DNA of 45,640 nucleotides, from positions 1 through 45,640 of the IMG/VR virus record IMGVR_UViG_3300027833_001544. One strand, 5' to 3'. Positions 14,096 to 21,767 of the stretch are shown piece by piece (position 1 is the stretch's first letter; the number at the start of each line of letters is the position of its first letter). This stretch comes from a virus. The notes under the pieces are model-generated. The model had not been told where the DNA came from, searched no databases, and worked only from the letters and a program-made list of their open reading frames with translations. Position numbers and translations under genes: made by a program.

Positions 14096-14940
14096 TTACT
14101 TTAGAACAATTTAGTGCAATGATTCCTTCAAATAAAGAACCAGAGCTTTGGTATGAATCAGCGGTTCCAATGTTTGAAAAATATGAAATCAATACAAATA
14201 ACCGCGTTGCTGGCTTTATGGCACAGTGCGCGCATGAGTCGTTAGACTTTACAAGATTAGTAGAAAACCTTAATTATTCAGAAAAGGCTTTGAACTCAGT
14301 GTTCGGCCGTTATTTTGGAAAAGGAAAACGTGATGCAAAAGAATATGCAAGAGACCAAGAAAAAATCGCAAACTATGTCTACCAAGATGAGTTTAGGTCC
14401 AAACGAGGAGCCTTGGGAAACGTTAATCCCGGCGATGGCTGGCTCTTTAGGGGTCGAGGTATCAAGCAGCTTACAGGCAGAAATAATTACACACAATTCG
14501 CAAATACGGTTGACTTAACGGCCGAGGAAGCTGCAGAGTATGTATCAACACCAACGGGTGCTATTGAGTCTGCATGTTGGTTTTGGGCTACAAACAAATT
14601 AGAAAAGTTTGCTGACAAGGGCGATAATAAAGGATTGACTAAAAAGATTAACGGTGGTACTATTGGTTTAGAAGACCGTAATCGTCGCTGGGATGAAGCG
14701 TTAGCAATCCTTGGCGGTAAAGCACCAGCCCCTAAGAAAACATCTACAAATGCAGTACGTACTCTACGTAAAGGTATGCAAGGTGATGATGTTAAAAAGA
14801 TGCAAAAGGCTATTGGCGTAACAGCTGATGGTGATTTTGGATTTGGAACTCTTACTGCTGTTAAAAAATGGCAAAATGTAAATGGATTGGTTGCTGACGG
14901 TATCGTAGGACCATCTACACAATCCAAAATGTTTAAATAG
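14092..14940 (+). CDS. Endolysin: GH19 domain plus peptidoglycan-binding domain
   Basis: A 282-residue protein overlapping the previous stop (ATGA). Residues 1-207 form a glycoside hydrolase 19 (chitinase-like lysozyme) domain: AQCAHESLDFTRLVENLNYS with the expected catalytic Glu at 49 and a second at 58, then PGDGWLFRGRGIKQLTGRNN. Residues 222-282 form a PG_binding_1 domain (LRKGMQGDDVKKMQKAIG, then DGDFGFGTL, DGIVGPSTQ). No signal peptide is visible, so it would rely on a holin. Spanin genes lie about 400 bases downstream, consistent with a lysis region. Confidence 0.88.
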   Translation: MITLEQFSAMIPSNKEPELWYESAVPMFEKYEINTNNRVAGFMAQCAHESLDFTRLVENLNYSEKALNSVFGRYFGKGKRDAKEYARDQEKIANYVYQDEFRSKRGALGNVNPGDGWLFRGRGIKQLTGRNNYTQFANTVDLTAEEAAEYVSTPTGAIESACWFWATNKLEKFADKGDNKGLTKKINGGTIGLEDRNRRWDEALAILGGKAPAPKKTSTNAVRTLRKGMQGDDVKKMQKAIGVTADGDFGFGTLTAVKKWQNVNGLVADGIVGPSTQSKMFK

Positions 14941-14947
14941 ATAAATA
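14940..14947 (+). promoter_or_regulatory. Late promoter variant GATAAATA
   Basis: One base from the T4 late core, just after the endolysin stop and 40 bases ahead of the gp67-like core gene, whose ribosome site AAAAAGGAGA is very strong. A prohead core protein would need late expression. Confidence 0.4.
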
Positions 14948-14986
14948 GAATATAATAATACTGAATTTAACAAAAAGGAGATAGCA

Positions 14987-15349
14987 ATGTCTTTAGAAAA
15001 AATTATCAAAGAAGCGTTGGACAAAAATCCATTAGAAATGAAAGACGCATTCGCAGAAGAAATGCAAACTCGTATCGCTGCTGCTTTAGAAGAAAAATAC
15101 AAATCAGCATTAGCTGAGGATCTTGAAGAAGCAAAAGACGACGATGATGAAGACAAAGATGAAGATGATGACGACGACGATGACGACGACGATGATGATT
15201 CTGACTCGGACGATGATAAAATCGGCGCTGACATGAAAAAACTAAACGCATCTTGTACAAAAACAGAAATGTACGGCAAGATGAAAGAAAAGTATGGCTG
15301 CGATAAAGCTAAATTTGAAGGCTTATACGCATCATATTGCTCAAAGTAA
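14987..15349 (+). CDS. Acidic prohead core protein, gp67-like
   Basis: A 120-residue protein starting SLEKIIKEALDKNPLEMKDA. It has a helical N-terminus with AEEMQTRIAAALEEKYK, then an Asp-rich tract at about residues 51-77. This organisation resembles the T4 prohead core protein gp67 (PIP), whose C-terminal half is an Asp/Glu tract. Marine phages add a C-terminal segment with paired cysteines (ASCTKTEMYGKMKEKYGC), seen here. The similarity is in composition and layout, so the call is moderate. It sits between lysis genes, not beside other core genes. Confidence 0.5.
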   Translation: MSLEKIIKEALDKNPLEMKDAFAEEMQTRIAAALEEKYKSALAEDLEEAKDDDDEDKDEDDDDDDDDDDDDSDSDDDKIGADMKKLNASCTKTEMYGKMKEKYGCDKAKFEGLYASYCSK

Positions 15350-15361
15350 TAGGGTGATAAC

Positions 15362-15805
15362 ATGGCGAAATTATATCTATTAATTATCGTATGCGGACTA
15401 TTTGCAGGTATAGGATATGGCGCCAAACAGTATTATGATTGGTCTGAGGAAACAATAAGTGTTCTTCGGACCAATAATGTTAAACTGGTATCTGCAGCCG
15501 AAACATTACAAAATACCGTAGACACCATGGTTGCTGACGCACAACGTAACGAAACATTAAACCAAAATCTTACGAAACAATTAGCAGAGTCGCGTGAGTA
15601 TTTAAATACATTGCGTAACAAGTTTGCTCGCATTGATTTAGATATGGAAGCTTTAACTGACCCTGTAGATTTAGAAGAAAGAGTACAGAATGCAGTTAAC
15701 AGACTTATTGACGAAATCGCTAAAGATACTACTCCTCCTTCCGATGCTGATGATACTAACAGCGTGTCTGAGCCAGCCGGAACCGGTAGTAGTAACTCAG
15801 ACTGA
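15362..15805 (+). CDS. Inner-membrane spanin (Rz-like)
   Basis: A 147-residue protein with an N-terminal membrane anchor (residues 3-20, KLYLLIIVCGLFAGIGYG) followed by a long polar helix with coiled-coil character (VSAAETLQNTVDTMVADAQR, QLAESREYLNTLRNKF). This is the layout of i-spanins. The gene for a lipoprotein starts inside its 3' end in another frame (15690), the classic Rz/Rz1 nesting. Together they would join inner and outer membranes at the last step of Gram-negative lysis. Confidence 0.75.
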   Translation: MAKLYLLIIVCGLFAGIGYGAKQYYDWSEETISVLRTNNVKLVSAAETLQNTVDTMVADAQRNETLNQNLTKQLAESREYLNTLRNKFARIDLDMEALTDPVDLEERVQNAVNRLIDEIAKDTTPPSDADDTNSVSEPAGTGSSNSD

Positions 15806-16064
15806 ATATCAAAAACAAAACATTCCTATACAAGCAAGACCCCCACTTGTTGATTTTCCACCAATGGAATGGATGATTATTACTGAAGATAACCTTGATG
15901 AAAAAGTAAATGAACTCAAATCAAAATCAGGTAACTTCGTAGTGTTTGCCGTTAGTTCAAAAGGTTATGAAAACCTTGCTATTGGAATCGGTGAATTGCG
16001 CCGATATATAAATGAACAAAAAGCGATAATTGTTTACTATGAAGAGGCTTTGGCAGATAAATAA
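15690..16064 (+). CDS. Outer-membrane spanin lipoprotein (Rz1-like)
   Basis: A 124-residue protein in a different frame, overlapping the last 116 bases of the Rz-like gene. A signal peptide ends in a lipobox (LMILTAC, Cys at about residue 26). A Pro-rich stretch follows (QPEP, QARPPLVDFPP). It is longer than lambda Rz1 because a folded tail (VNELKSKSGNFVVFAVSSKG) is added. Rz1-type lipoproteins act in the outer membrane with the i-spanin. The lipobox and nested position are direct observations; the function is family knowledge. Confidence 0.78.
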   Translation: MQLTDLLTKSLKILLLLPMLMILTACLSQPEPVVVTQTEYQKQNIPIQARPPLVDFPPMEWMIITEDNLDEKVNELKSKSGNFVVFAVSSKGYENLAIGIGELRRYINEQKAIIVYYEEALADK

Positions 16065-16163
16065 TAGTGACAAATTATATTATTTCTAGTGTGATTAAAT
16101 TATAATCATGGAGTTGGCCACTAGCCTCCGTTATCAAAAGGCACACACGATTGGAATAATATT

Positions 16164-16655
16164 TTGGCCACTGAGAAAAATTGGGAAACCGATATTCGCT
16201 TGATTCAGAGCGATATTAAACAAATTCAAAAGTTCTTTAACAAGGTTGAAACATCAATGGATGTTATGGTTGACCTTAGTAAGAATGTTGCTGTTCAGTC
16301 AGAAGTGATTGCTTTTACTAAAGAAAAGCTCGAAGAAATTGAAAGAACAGTTGACGAAACTAGGCGTAATGAAGATTTACGTTTACAAGTATTGAGCGAT
16401 AGGTTAGAAGAGTACAGACGGTCGTCACGTGGAGACCATGAAAAACTTGCGCAGCACAACGCTGAAAAACGAGCTATGAGTAATAAAGAAATACTTGAAA
16501 AGCTTGAAGTAATGGAGCGTGGCTTGCATTCTCGTATAAACGAACAAACAAAAAAGATTTCAACATTAGAAAACTGGCGTTACTATATTATGGGTGTAAG
16601 TGGTGTTATTATGTTTTTCTTTGCAAAGTGGTCGTGGCCGGACATGTTTAGTTGA
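16164..16655 (+). CDS. Coiled-coil protein with C-terminal membrane anchor (holin-like candidate)
   Basis: A 163-residue protein starting at TTG (MATEKNWETD). No ATG or GTG lies between this point and the in-frame stop at 16122. Residues 10-130 are charged helix with heptad-like spacing. Residues about 139-158 are a membrane segment (WRYYIMGVSGVIMFFFAKW) at the extreme C-terminus. This layout recalls XhlA-type hemolysin/holin accessory proteins. With the endolysin and spanins upstream and no other holin visible, it is a candidate for holin or antiholin. The 98 bases before it hold no clear promoter. Confidence 0.5.
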   Translation: MATEKNWETDIRLIQSDIKQIQKFFNKVETSMDVMVDLSKNVAVQSEVIAFTKEKLEEIERTVDETRRNEDLRLQVLSDRLEEYRRSSRGDHEKLAQHNAEKRAMSNKEILEKLEVMERGLHSRINEQTKKISTLENWRYYIMGVSGVIMFFFAKWSWPDMFS

Positions 16656-16680
16656 CATACAATTAAATCTGTGATATACT
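16652..16680 (+). promoter_or_regulatory. Sigma-70 promoter P1 upstream of primase
   Basis: TTGACA at 16652-16657, 17-base spacer, TATACT at 16675-16680. It is a near-perfect host promoter overlapping the end of the previous gene. Confidence 0.75.
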
Positions 16681-16690
16681 AAATTAACCG

Positions 16691-16718
16691 TTGACATTAT
16701 CTGCTTATATGTTATAAT
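16691..16718 (+). promoter_or_regulatory. Sigma-70 promoter P2 upstream of primase
   Basis: TTGACA at 16691-16696, 16-base spacer, TATAAT at 16713-16718. It is tandem to the promoter 39 bases upstream and starts the replication/nucleotide block. Confidence 0.75.
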
Positions 16719-16745
16719 GGTTATATTCAATATGGAAAGTATATA

Positions 16746-17765
16746 ATGGTAGATTTTGTTGATATTCAGTATGCGCAGATGTTATCTGGTAGACTCGATA
16801 ATTTTAAAATACGTAACACAAATCCTTATAAAATTAATTTTCGGTGTCCTATTTGTGGTGACTCACAAAAGAGCCGATCTAAGGCCCGTGGATGGCTGTT
16901 GGAACGTGATAATAAGTTCTCCTACTATTGCCATAACTGCGGTGCTTCTCAGGGCTTCTCGTTCTTTCTAAAGGGCCAAGATCAGCAATTATACAATGAT
17001 TATATTGCTGATAAGTTTGTAGGTAAAGCCAACAATACTATCAAGGATACCAAAGAAAAAGCTGTTGACGATAGTAAATTTAAAACAAAAGCGCCCGCAT
17101 TTAATAAAACAAATCCCCTTTCCAAGATTAAAAAGATTAGTCAATTAAAGTTTGACCATCCAGTTAAACGTTATATTGAACAACGTAAAATACCTACGAG
17201 CCACCATTATCGTTTGTACTATGCTCCTAAGTTTAAAACATGGATCAACAGTATTATACCAGATAAATTTCCAAACTTTAAAAAAGATGAGCCACGTTTA
17301 ATCATACCATTCCTTGATGAAAGTGGTAATTGCTTTGGTGTATCAGCTCGTGGATTTGATCCTGATGGAATTAGATATATAACTATATTGTTTGAAGAAA
17401 GGCCGAAGATTTTTGGTTTAGATAAAGTTGATTTCAGTCAGCCTTATTATATTGTTGAAGGTGCTATTGATAGTATGTTCCTTGAAAATGCTATTTCTAT
17501 GAATGGTGCTGAAGGCAATGGTAACTCTGCTAGTGAAAATGCGATATACGTATTTGATGCAGAGCCACGTAATAAGGAAATTTGCGATCGCATGGAAAAA
17601 GTAATTAAAGCTGGTTATAAAGTTTGTATATGGCCAGAAAACGTTCCTGCGAAAGACATCAACGATATCTACATGAAAGGGTTTGATCCAGAAAAAATGA
17701 TAGAAGAAAATATCTACCAAGGTTTGGTAGCTGAATTGAAATTTGCTAATTGGAGGAAATCGTGA
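16746..17765 (+). CDS. DNA primase (T4 gp61-like)
   Basis: A 339-residue protein, close to T4 gp61 length. Residues about 35-66 form a zinc-binding motif (CPICGDS ... CHNCGASQGF) as in bacterial and phage primases. The catalytic TOPRIM region shows YYIVEGAIDSMFLENA followed by YVFDAEPRNKEI, supplying the Glu and Asp metal ligands. It makes RNA primers for lagging-strand synthesis with the phage helicase, which is not in this window. Tandem sigma-70 promoters upstream indicate early expression. A GTG-started 51-codon gene overlaps its stop. Confidence 0.85.
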   Translation: MVDFVDIQYAQMLSGRLDNFKIRNTNPYKINFRCPICGDSQKSRSKARGWLLERDNKFSYYCHNCGASQGFSFFLKGQDQQLYNDYIADKFVGKANNTIKDTKEKAVDDSKFKTKAPAFNKTNPLSKIKKISQLKFDHPVKRYIEQRKIPTSHHYRLYYAPKFKTWINSIIPDKFPNFKKDEPRLIIPFLDESGNCFGVSARGFDPDGIRYITILFEERPKIFGLDKVDFSQPYYIVEGAIDSMFLENAISMNGAEGNGNSASENAIYVFDAEPRNKEICDRMEKVIKAGYKVCIWPENVPAKDINDIYMKGFDPEKMIEENIYQGLVAELKFANWRKS

Positions 17766-17917
17766 ACTTACTCAATTTAAAACCAGAATTAATAGAAAAC
17801 ATAATTAAAACACTTGAACCGTCGAAAGATAAAGAATGGCTTGAGCTACAGTTTAAAGAACAGCAAACAGGTGGCGCATGGAAAGCCCGCCTCCGAGAAC
17901 AAGGATACGTAATATGA
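17762..17917 (+). CDS. Small protein between primase and thyX (51 aa)
   Basis: GTG start overlapping the primase stop, preceded by GGAGG at 17752-17756, and ending on an ATGA overlap with thyX. The product (LNLKPELIENIIKTLEPSKD, then LELQFKEQQTGGAWKARLRE) is helical and charged with no known family. Strong ribosome site plus overlaps at both ends support a real gene. Confidence 0.6.
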   Translation: MNLLNLKPELIENIIKTLEPSKDKEWLELQFKEQQTGGAWKARLREQGYVI

Positions 17918-18582
17918 AAGCTAGACTAATTGCCTACTCACAGCCAGTAAAAGGTGAAGTTATTGGATTAGATGATGTACAAGATTTGATTGCGTATTGC
18001 GCAAGAGTGTCAAATCCGTCAAACCAGTTGAACCAAGAAACGGCGCCTAAGCTACTTAATTACTTGGCAAAACATTCTCATTGGTCTCCATTTGAAATGG
18101 CTAACGCTACATTGGAAATTGAAACAACTCGCGATATTGCACGTCAGATGCTACGTCACCGTTCATTTGCCTTCCAAGAGTTTAGTCAACGCTATGCTGA
18201 TATTCGTGACTTAGATAATAAAATGGTTGTTCGTAAAGCTCGATTACAAGATCCAAAAAATCGCCAAAACAGTGTTATGACTGATGATGTAGCACTGCAC
18301 ATGGCTTGGGAAGTTCATCAACGTGGTGTATGGCAGGAAGCTATGAAATCATATGCATGGGCTATTGAAAATGGTATTGCAAAAGAACAGGCTCGTGCTA
18401 TCTTACCTGAAGGTAATACACCAAGTCGTTTATATATGCAAGGTTCTATTCGTTCATGGATCCATTATATTGAATTACGTTCGTCTAATGGAACACAACA
18501 AGAACATATGGATATTGCTATCGCCTGCGCCGAAGCTATTACAAAAATCTTTCCGTCTATGGAAAATTTTATTGAAAAATAA
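17914..18582 (+). CDS. thyX: Flavin-dependent thymidylate synthase
   Basis: A 222-residue protein. The start at 17914 gives MKARLIAYS; an upstream in-frame reading would overlap the small preceding gene. The ThyX signature RHRSFAFQEFSQRYAD is at residues 81-96, with R81, H82, R83 and S91-R93-Y94 in the expected places. HSHWSPFEM, the first flavin-contact region, is at 54-62. The C-terminus IRSWIHYIELRSSNGTQQEH is conserved. ThyX converts dUMP to dTMP using CH2-THF, FAD and NADPH. It belongs with the adjacent ribonucleotide reductase genes in dNTP supply. Confidence 0.92.
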   Translation: MKARLIAYSQPVKGEVIGLDDVQDLIAYCARVSNPSNQLNQETAPKLLNYLAKHSHWSPFEMANATLEIETTRDIARQMLRHRSFAFQEFSQRYADIRDLDNKMVVRKARLQDPKNRQNSVMTDDVALHMAWEVHQRGVWQEAMKSYAWAIENGIAKEQARAILPEGNTPSRLYMQGSIRSWIHYIELRSSNGTQQEHMDIAIACAEAITKIFPSMENFIEK

Positions 18583-18607
18583 TGTTTCCAAAAATAATTT
18601 ATTTTTA

Positions 18608-18636
18608 TTGACATTTGCGTCAATATATGGTATAGT
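18608..18636 (+). promoter_or_regulatory. Sigma-70 promoter of the nrd operon
   Basis: TTGACA at 18608-18613, 17-base spacer, TATAGT at 18631-18636. The resulting leader before nrdB is about 115 bases, the longest in the window. Confidence 0.75.
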
Positions 18637-18640
18637 AAGT

Positions 18641-18648
18641 TATAAATA
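18641..18648 (+). promoter_or_regulatory. T4-type late promoter TATAAATA
   Basis: Exact late core placed 4 bases after the early -10 box. It may allow nrdB-nrdA-hemA transcription to continue late in infection. Confidence 0.45.
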
Positions 18649-18700
18649 CAGCTACCAGTTGACTCCAGCGGTCAATGAATATCCAATTAGAATAAGCAAT

Positions 18701-18721
18701 GTAGTGCCCTTTGGGTACCAC
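18701..18721 (+). promoter_or_regulatory. Leader hairpin upstream of nrdB
   Basis: 18701-18709 pairs with 18713-18721 (9 positions, one A-C mismatch, one G-T) around a TTT loop. No long T-run follows, so it is not a standard terminator. It may affect mRNA stability or regulation in the long nrd leader. I see no match to a known riboswitch. Confidence 0.35.
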
Positions 18722-18759
18722 TTTGTTTACACACATTAACATATAAAGAGGCGCCAAGG

Positions 18760-20052
18760 ATGTTAGAAAATACCCAACCAATTTCCAATGTAATAGAATT
18801 ACCTAGACTAGTTAGTTATGTAACTAAAAGGAACGGAACCACGAAGGATTTCGACAAAGATAAAATTACGTTTGCAGTAGATAAAGCAATGAAAGGTATT
18901 GGAATCAGAAGTAAAAACTTATCAAGTGAAATTACTTCAGAGGTAGTTGAAGCTATCAACAATGAATCAACTGATGTTATCGTAGACGTTGATACTATTC
19001 ACAAGACAGTTGAAAATGTTATTATGGATATGGGATTACACGATTTGGCGCGTGAATATATCTTGTTTCGTTATAACAATAAACCTGACATTTTTCGTAA
19101 ACGTGCAGCGTTAAAGCCATATGAGTACCCACAATTAGTTGAATACACTGATGCTATTCGACATTCATATTGGGTACATACAGAGTTCAATTACTCTTCA
19201 GATATCCAAGATATGAAAGTTAAAATGTCAGAACCAGAAGTTGAAATCGTAAAGAAAGCTATGTTGGCTATTTCTCAGATTGAGGTCGCGGTTAAAACAT
19301 TTTGGGCAAAGATTGGCGATCGTTTCCCTAAGCCAGAAGTAGCAGCAGTAGGAATTACATTTGGCGAATCAGAAGTACGTCATGCTGATGCGTATTCAAA
19401 TCTAATTGAAATAATGGGTCTTAACGAAGAGTTTGAAAAGGTAGTTGAAGTACCGGCTATGAAAAAGCGTATTGCTTACCTTGAGCAATCAATTGGTGCC
19501 CCAGCAGATGATAAAGACTATTTCCACAAAATTATTCTATTCTCTATGTTTGTGGAAAACGTTTCATTGTTTAGCCAATTCCTTATTATGATGGCTTTCA
19601 ATAAACATAAGAATGTACTCAAAGGTATTTCAAACGCCGTTGAAGCTACATCAAAAGAAGAAGATATTCACGCTCGTTTTGGTTTTGAACTAGTGAATAT
19701 TATTAGAGAAGAAAACCCGGATTGGTTCGACAAAGACAGTAACGCAGAAGTTAATCGTCTATGTCGCGACGCATTCAAAGCAGAGTCTGCAATCGTTGAT
19801 TGGATTTATGGCGACCACGATTTAGACTTTTTACCAAAAGCAACAGTGAAAGAATTCCTAAAGCATCGTTTCAATCAATCGTTGAAAGCTATTGATATGA
19901 AGCCTTTATATGAGGTAGACGAAGAGGCGGTCGCAAGTACTGACTGGTTTGTAGAAGAAATCCTGAGTACCAAAAATGTTGACTTTTTCGTCAAGCGTTC
20001 AACCGCTTATTCAAAGAAAACCAAGGCCTTCACCGAGGATGACCTTTTTTAG
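18760..20052 (+). CDS. nrdB: Class I ribonucleotide reductase beta subunit with N-terminal ATP-cone
   Basis: A 430-residue protein. Residues about 14-107 are an ATP-cone (VTKRNGTTKDFDKDKITFAV, then VDTIHKTVENVIMDMGLHDL), normally found on the large subunit. Residues 130-400 are the beta fold: E175 as first iron ligand, FGESEVRHADAY with E205, H208 and radical Tyr212, MFVENVSL with E266, and EEDIHARFG with E301 and H304. ATP-cone NrdB proteins are known, with dATP control acting through beta (Leeuwenhoekiella type). The partner NrdA lacks a cone, which fits. An early promoter and a long leader precede it; nrdA follows after 11 bases. Confidence 0.9.
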   Translation: MLENTQPISNVIELPRLVSYVTKRNGTTKDFDKDKITFAVDKAMKGIGIRSKNLSSEITSEVVEAINNESTDVIVDVDTIHKTVENVIMDMGLHDLAREYILFRYNNKPDIFRKRAALKPYEYPQLVEYTDAIRHSYWVHTEFNYSSDIQDMKVKMSEPEVEIVKKAMLAISQIEVAVKTFWAKIGDRFPKPEVAAVGITFGESEVRHADAYSNLIEIMGLNEEFEKVVEVPAMKKRIAYLEQSIGAPADDKDYFHKIILFSMFVENVSLFSQFLIMMAFNKHKNVLKGISNAVEATSKEEDIHARFGFELVNIIREENPDWFDKDSNAEVNRLCRDAFKAESAIVDWIYGDHDLDFLPKATVKEFLKHRFNQSLKAIDMKPLYEVDEEAVASTDWFVEEILSTKNVDFFVKRSTAYSKKTKAFTEDDLF

Positions 20053-20063
20053 AAAGATATATT

Positions 20064-21764
20064 ATGAGAAAATACAAAAAATTCTATTGGCTAAATGATG
20101 ACTCCAAGACATTCTTGTCACGAGGTTATCTAGCAGAAAAAGAAAAGCCACAAGACAGAATACGTTTTATTGCTGATAAAGCTGAATGGTATTTAAAGGA
20201 CATGGCAAAGACAAAAACAGGTAAAGCCAACTACGATGGCTTTGCTGATAAATTTTATGACTATATGAGTCGTGGATTTTATTCATTAGCATCACCTATT
20301 TGGGCTAACTATGGTAAAGAACGAGGTTTACCAGTATCATGTTTTGGTTCGTACATTGATGATAGTATGCAAGCCATTTTGTTTGGTCATGCCGAAAATG
20401 GTATGTTAATGAAAAACGGTGGTGGTACATCAGGTTACTTTGGTGCAATCAGGCATCGTGGTGCTGGTATCAGAGACTCAGGTGAGTCTTCAGGTTCAGT
20501 ACACTTCATGCAGATGTATGATACATTGGCGTCAGTTGTATCTCAAGGTTCAGTACGTCGTGGTTTCTTTGCTGCATACCAAGATATTGAACATCCAGAT
20601 GCTGATGAGTTTTTAGATATTGGTACAGAAGGTAATCCTATACAAGGGTTGACAACTGGTATCAATGTTAGTAATAAATTCATTGATGAAATGAAAGCTG
20701 GAGATCCTGATAAGCGTAGACTATGGGCAAAGGTACTACAACGTCGTTCTGAAATTGGTTTCCCTTATATTCTGTTTTCAGATAACGTAAACGATGGTCG
20801 ACCACAAGTATATAAAGATAAGGATATGAGAGTACACGCTTCAAATATGTGTGCTGAAATTGCATTACCATCTTCACATGAAGAAACATTCACATGCGTA
20901 TTATCATCGCTTAATGTTTTACATTGGGACGAGATTAAAGACACAGATGCAATTGAAACATTGACTATGTTCCTTGACACAGTATGTGAAGAATTTGTTC
21001 GTAAAACAGCTGGTCAAATCTACATGAAACGTGCGCGTGATTTTGCTATGAAACACCGTGCTCTTGGCGCTGGTATTTTAGGATGGCATTCTCATTTACA
21101 ATCTAAAATGATTTCATTTGAGTCAAAAGAAGCTGCTCAGTTAAACCTCGAAATTGCTAAAACAATGCAGGAAAAATCATACGAGGCTTCTCGTCAGATG
21201 GCCAAAACATTAGGTGAACCAGAATTACTTGAAGGTTATGGAATGCGTAATACTACAACGATGGCTATTGCTCCTACCAAATCATCAAGCTTTATTCTTG
21301 GCCAAGTATCTCAATCTATTGAACCAGAATTTTCCAACGCTTATGTTAAAGATTTAGCTAAAATGAAAGTTACTATTCGTAATCCATATTTAAAAGAATT
21401 ATTAATAGCAAAAGAAAAAGATACACCAGACGTATGGGAGTCAATCAAAAATAGAGATGGCTCAGTTCAACACCTTGAGTTCTTAACTGAAGAAGAACGT
21501 TCAGTATTTAAAACATTCTCAGAAATTAGTCCAAATACTATTATTGACCAAGCTGCTATTCGACAAGAATACATTGACCAATCTCAAAGTTTAAACCTGA
21601 TGCTTGACCCAGATATGACAGTTAAAGATATTAACGCACTATATCTATATGCAAATGAGATGGGTGTGAAAAGTTTATATTACGCTTACTCAATGTCAGC
21701 AGCTCAATCGTTAACTCGTAAACGCGTTTCTATGGGCGCAGATTGCGCGGCATGTGAAGCTTAA
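20064..21764 (+). CDS. nrdA: Class I ribonucleotide reductase alpha subunit, no ATP-cone
   Basis: A 566-residue protein, about 190 shorter than T4 or E. coli NrdA because the N-terminal ATP-cone is absent. All catalytic groups are visible: C93 (GLPVSCFGS) paired with C278 (TFTCVLSSLN), N261-C263-E265 (NMCAEI), radical-path Y539-Y540 (SLYYAYSMS), and a C-terminal C561-x-x-C564 redox pair for glutaredoxin or thioredoxin. It reduces ribonucleotides with the NrdB encoded just upstream. A glutaredoxin gene at 34031 may serve as reductant. hemA begins 4 bases after its stop. Confidence 0.93.
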   Translation: MRKYKKFYWLNDDSKTFLSRGYLAEKEKPQDRIRFIADKAEWYLKDMAKTKTGKANYDGFADKFYDYMSRGFYSLASPIWANYGKERGLPVSCFGSYIDDSMQAILFGHAENGMLMKNGGGTSGYFGAIRHRGAGIRDSGESSGSVHFMQMYDTLASVVSQGSVRRGFFAAYQDIEHPDADEFLDIGTEGNPIQGLTTGINVSNKFIDEMKAGDPDKRRLWAKVLQRRSEIGFPYILFSDNVNDGRPQVYKDKDMRVHASNMCAEIALPSSHEETFTCVLSSLNVLHWDEIKDTDAIETLTMFLDTVCEEFVRKTAGQIYMKRARDFAMKHRALGAGILGWHSHLQSKMISFESKEAAQLNLEIAKTMQEKSYEASRQMAKTLGEPELLEGYGMRNTTTMAIAPTKSSSFILGQVSQSIEPEFSNAYVKDLAKMKVTIRNPYLKELLIAKEKDTPDVWESIKNRDGSVQHLEFLTEEERSVFKTFSEISPNTIIDQAAIRQEYIDQSQSLNLMLDPDMTVKDINALYLYANEMGVKSLYYAYSMSAAQSLTRKRVSMGADCAACEA

Positions 21765-21767
21765 ATT

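Noticed and set aside
14764-15426. 220-codon minus-strand frame rich in Ser
   Set aside because: The long Ser run is simply the antisense of the Asp codons in the gp67-like acidic tract; it overlaps three + strand genes.
16109-16204. 31-codon + strand frame with ATG start before the TTG-started coiled-coil gene
   Set aside because: It has no clear ribosome site and no recognisable product, and it runs into the coiled-coil gene in another frame. A leader peptide or frameshift start cannot be excluded but is not supported.
18353-18739. 128-codon + strand frame overlapping thyX and the nrd promoter
   Set aside because: It is out of frame with thyX, has no ribosome site, and crosses the sigma-70 promoter and leader.
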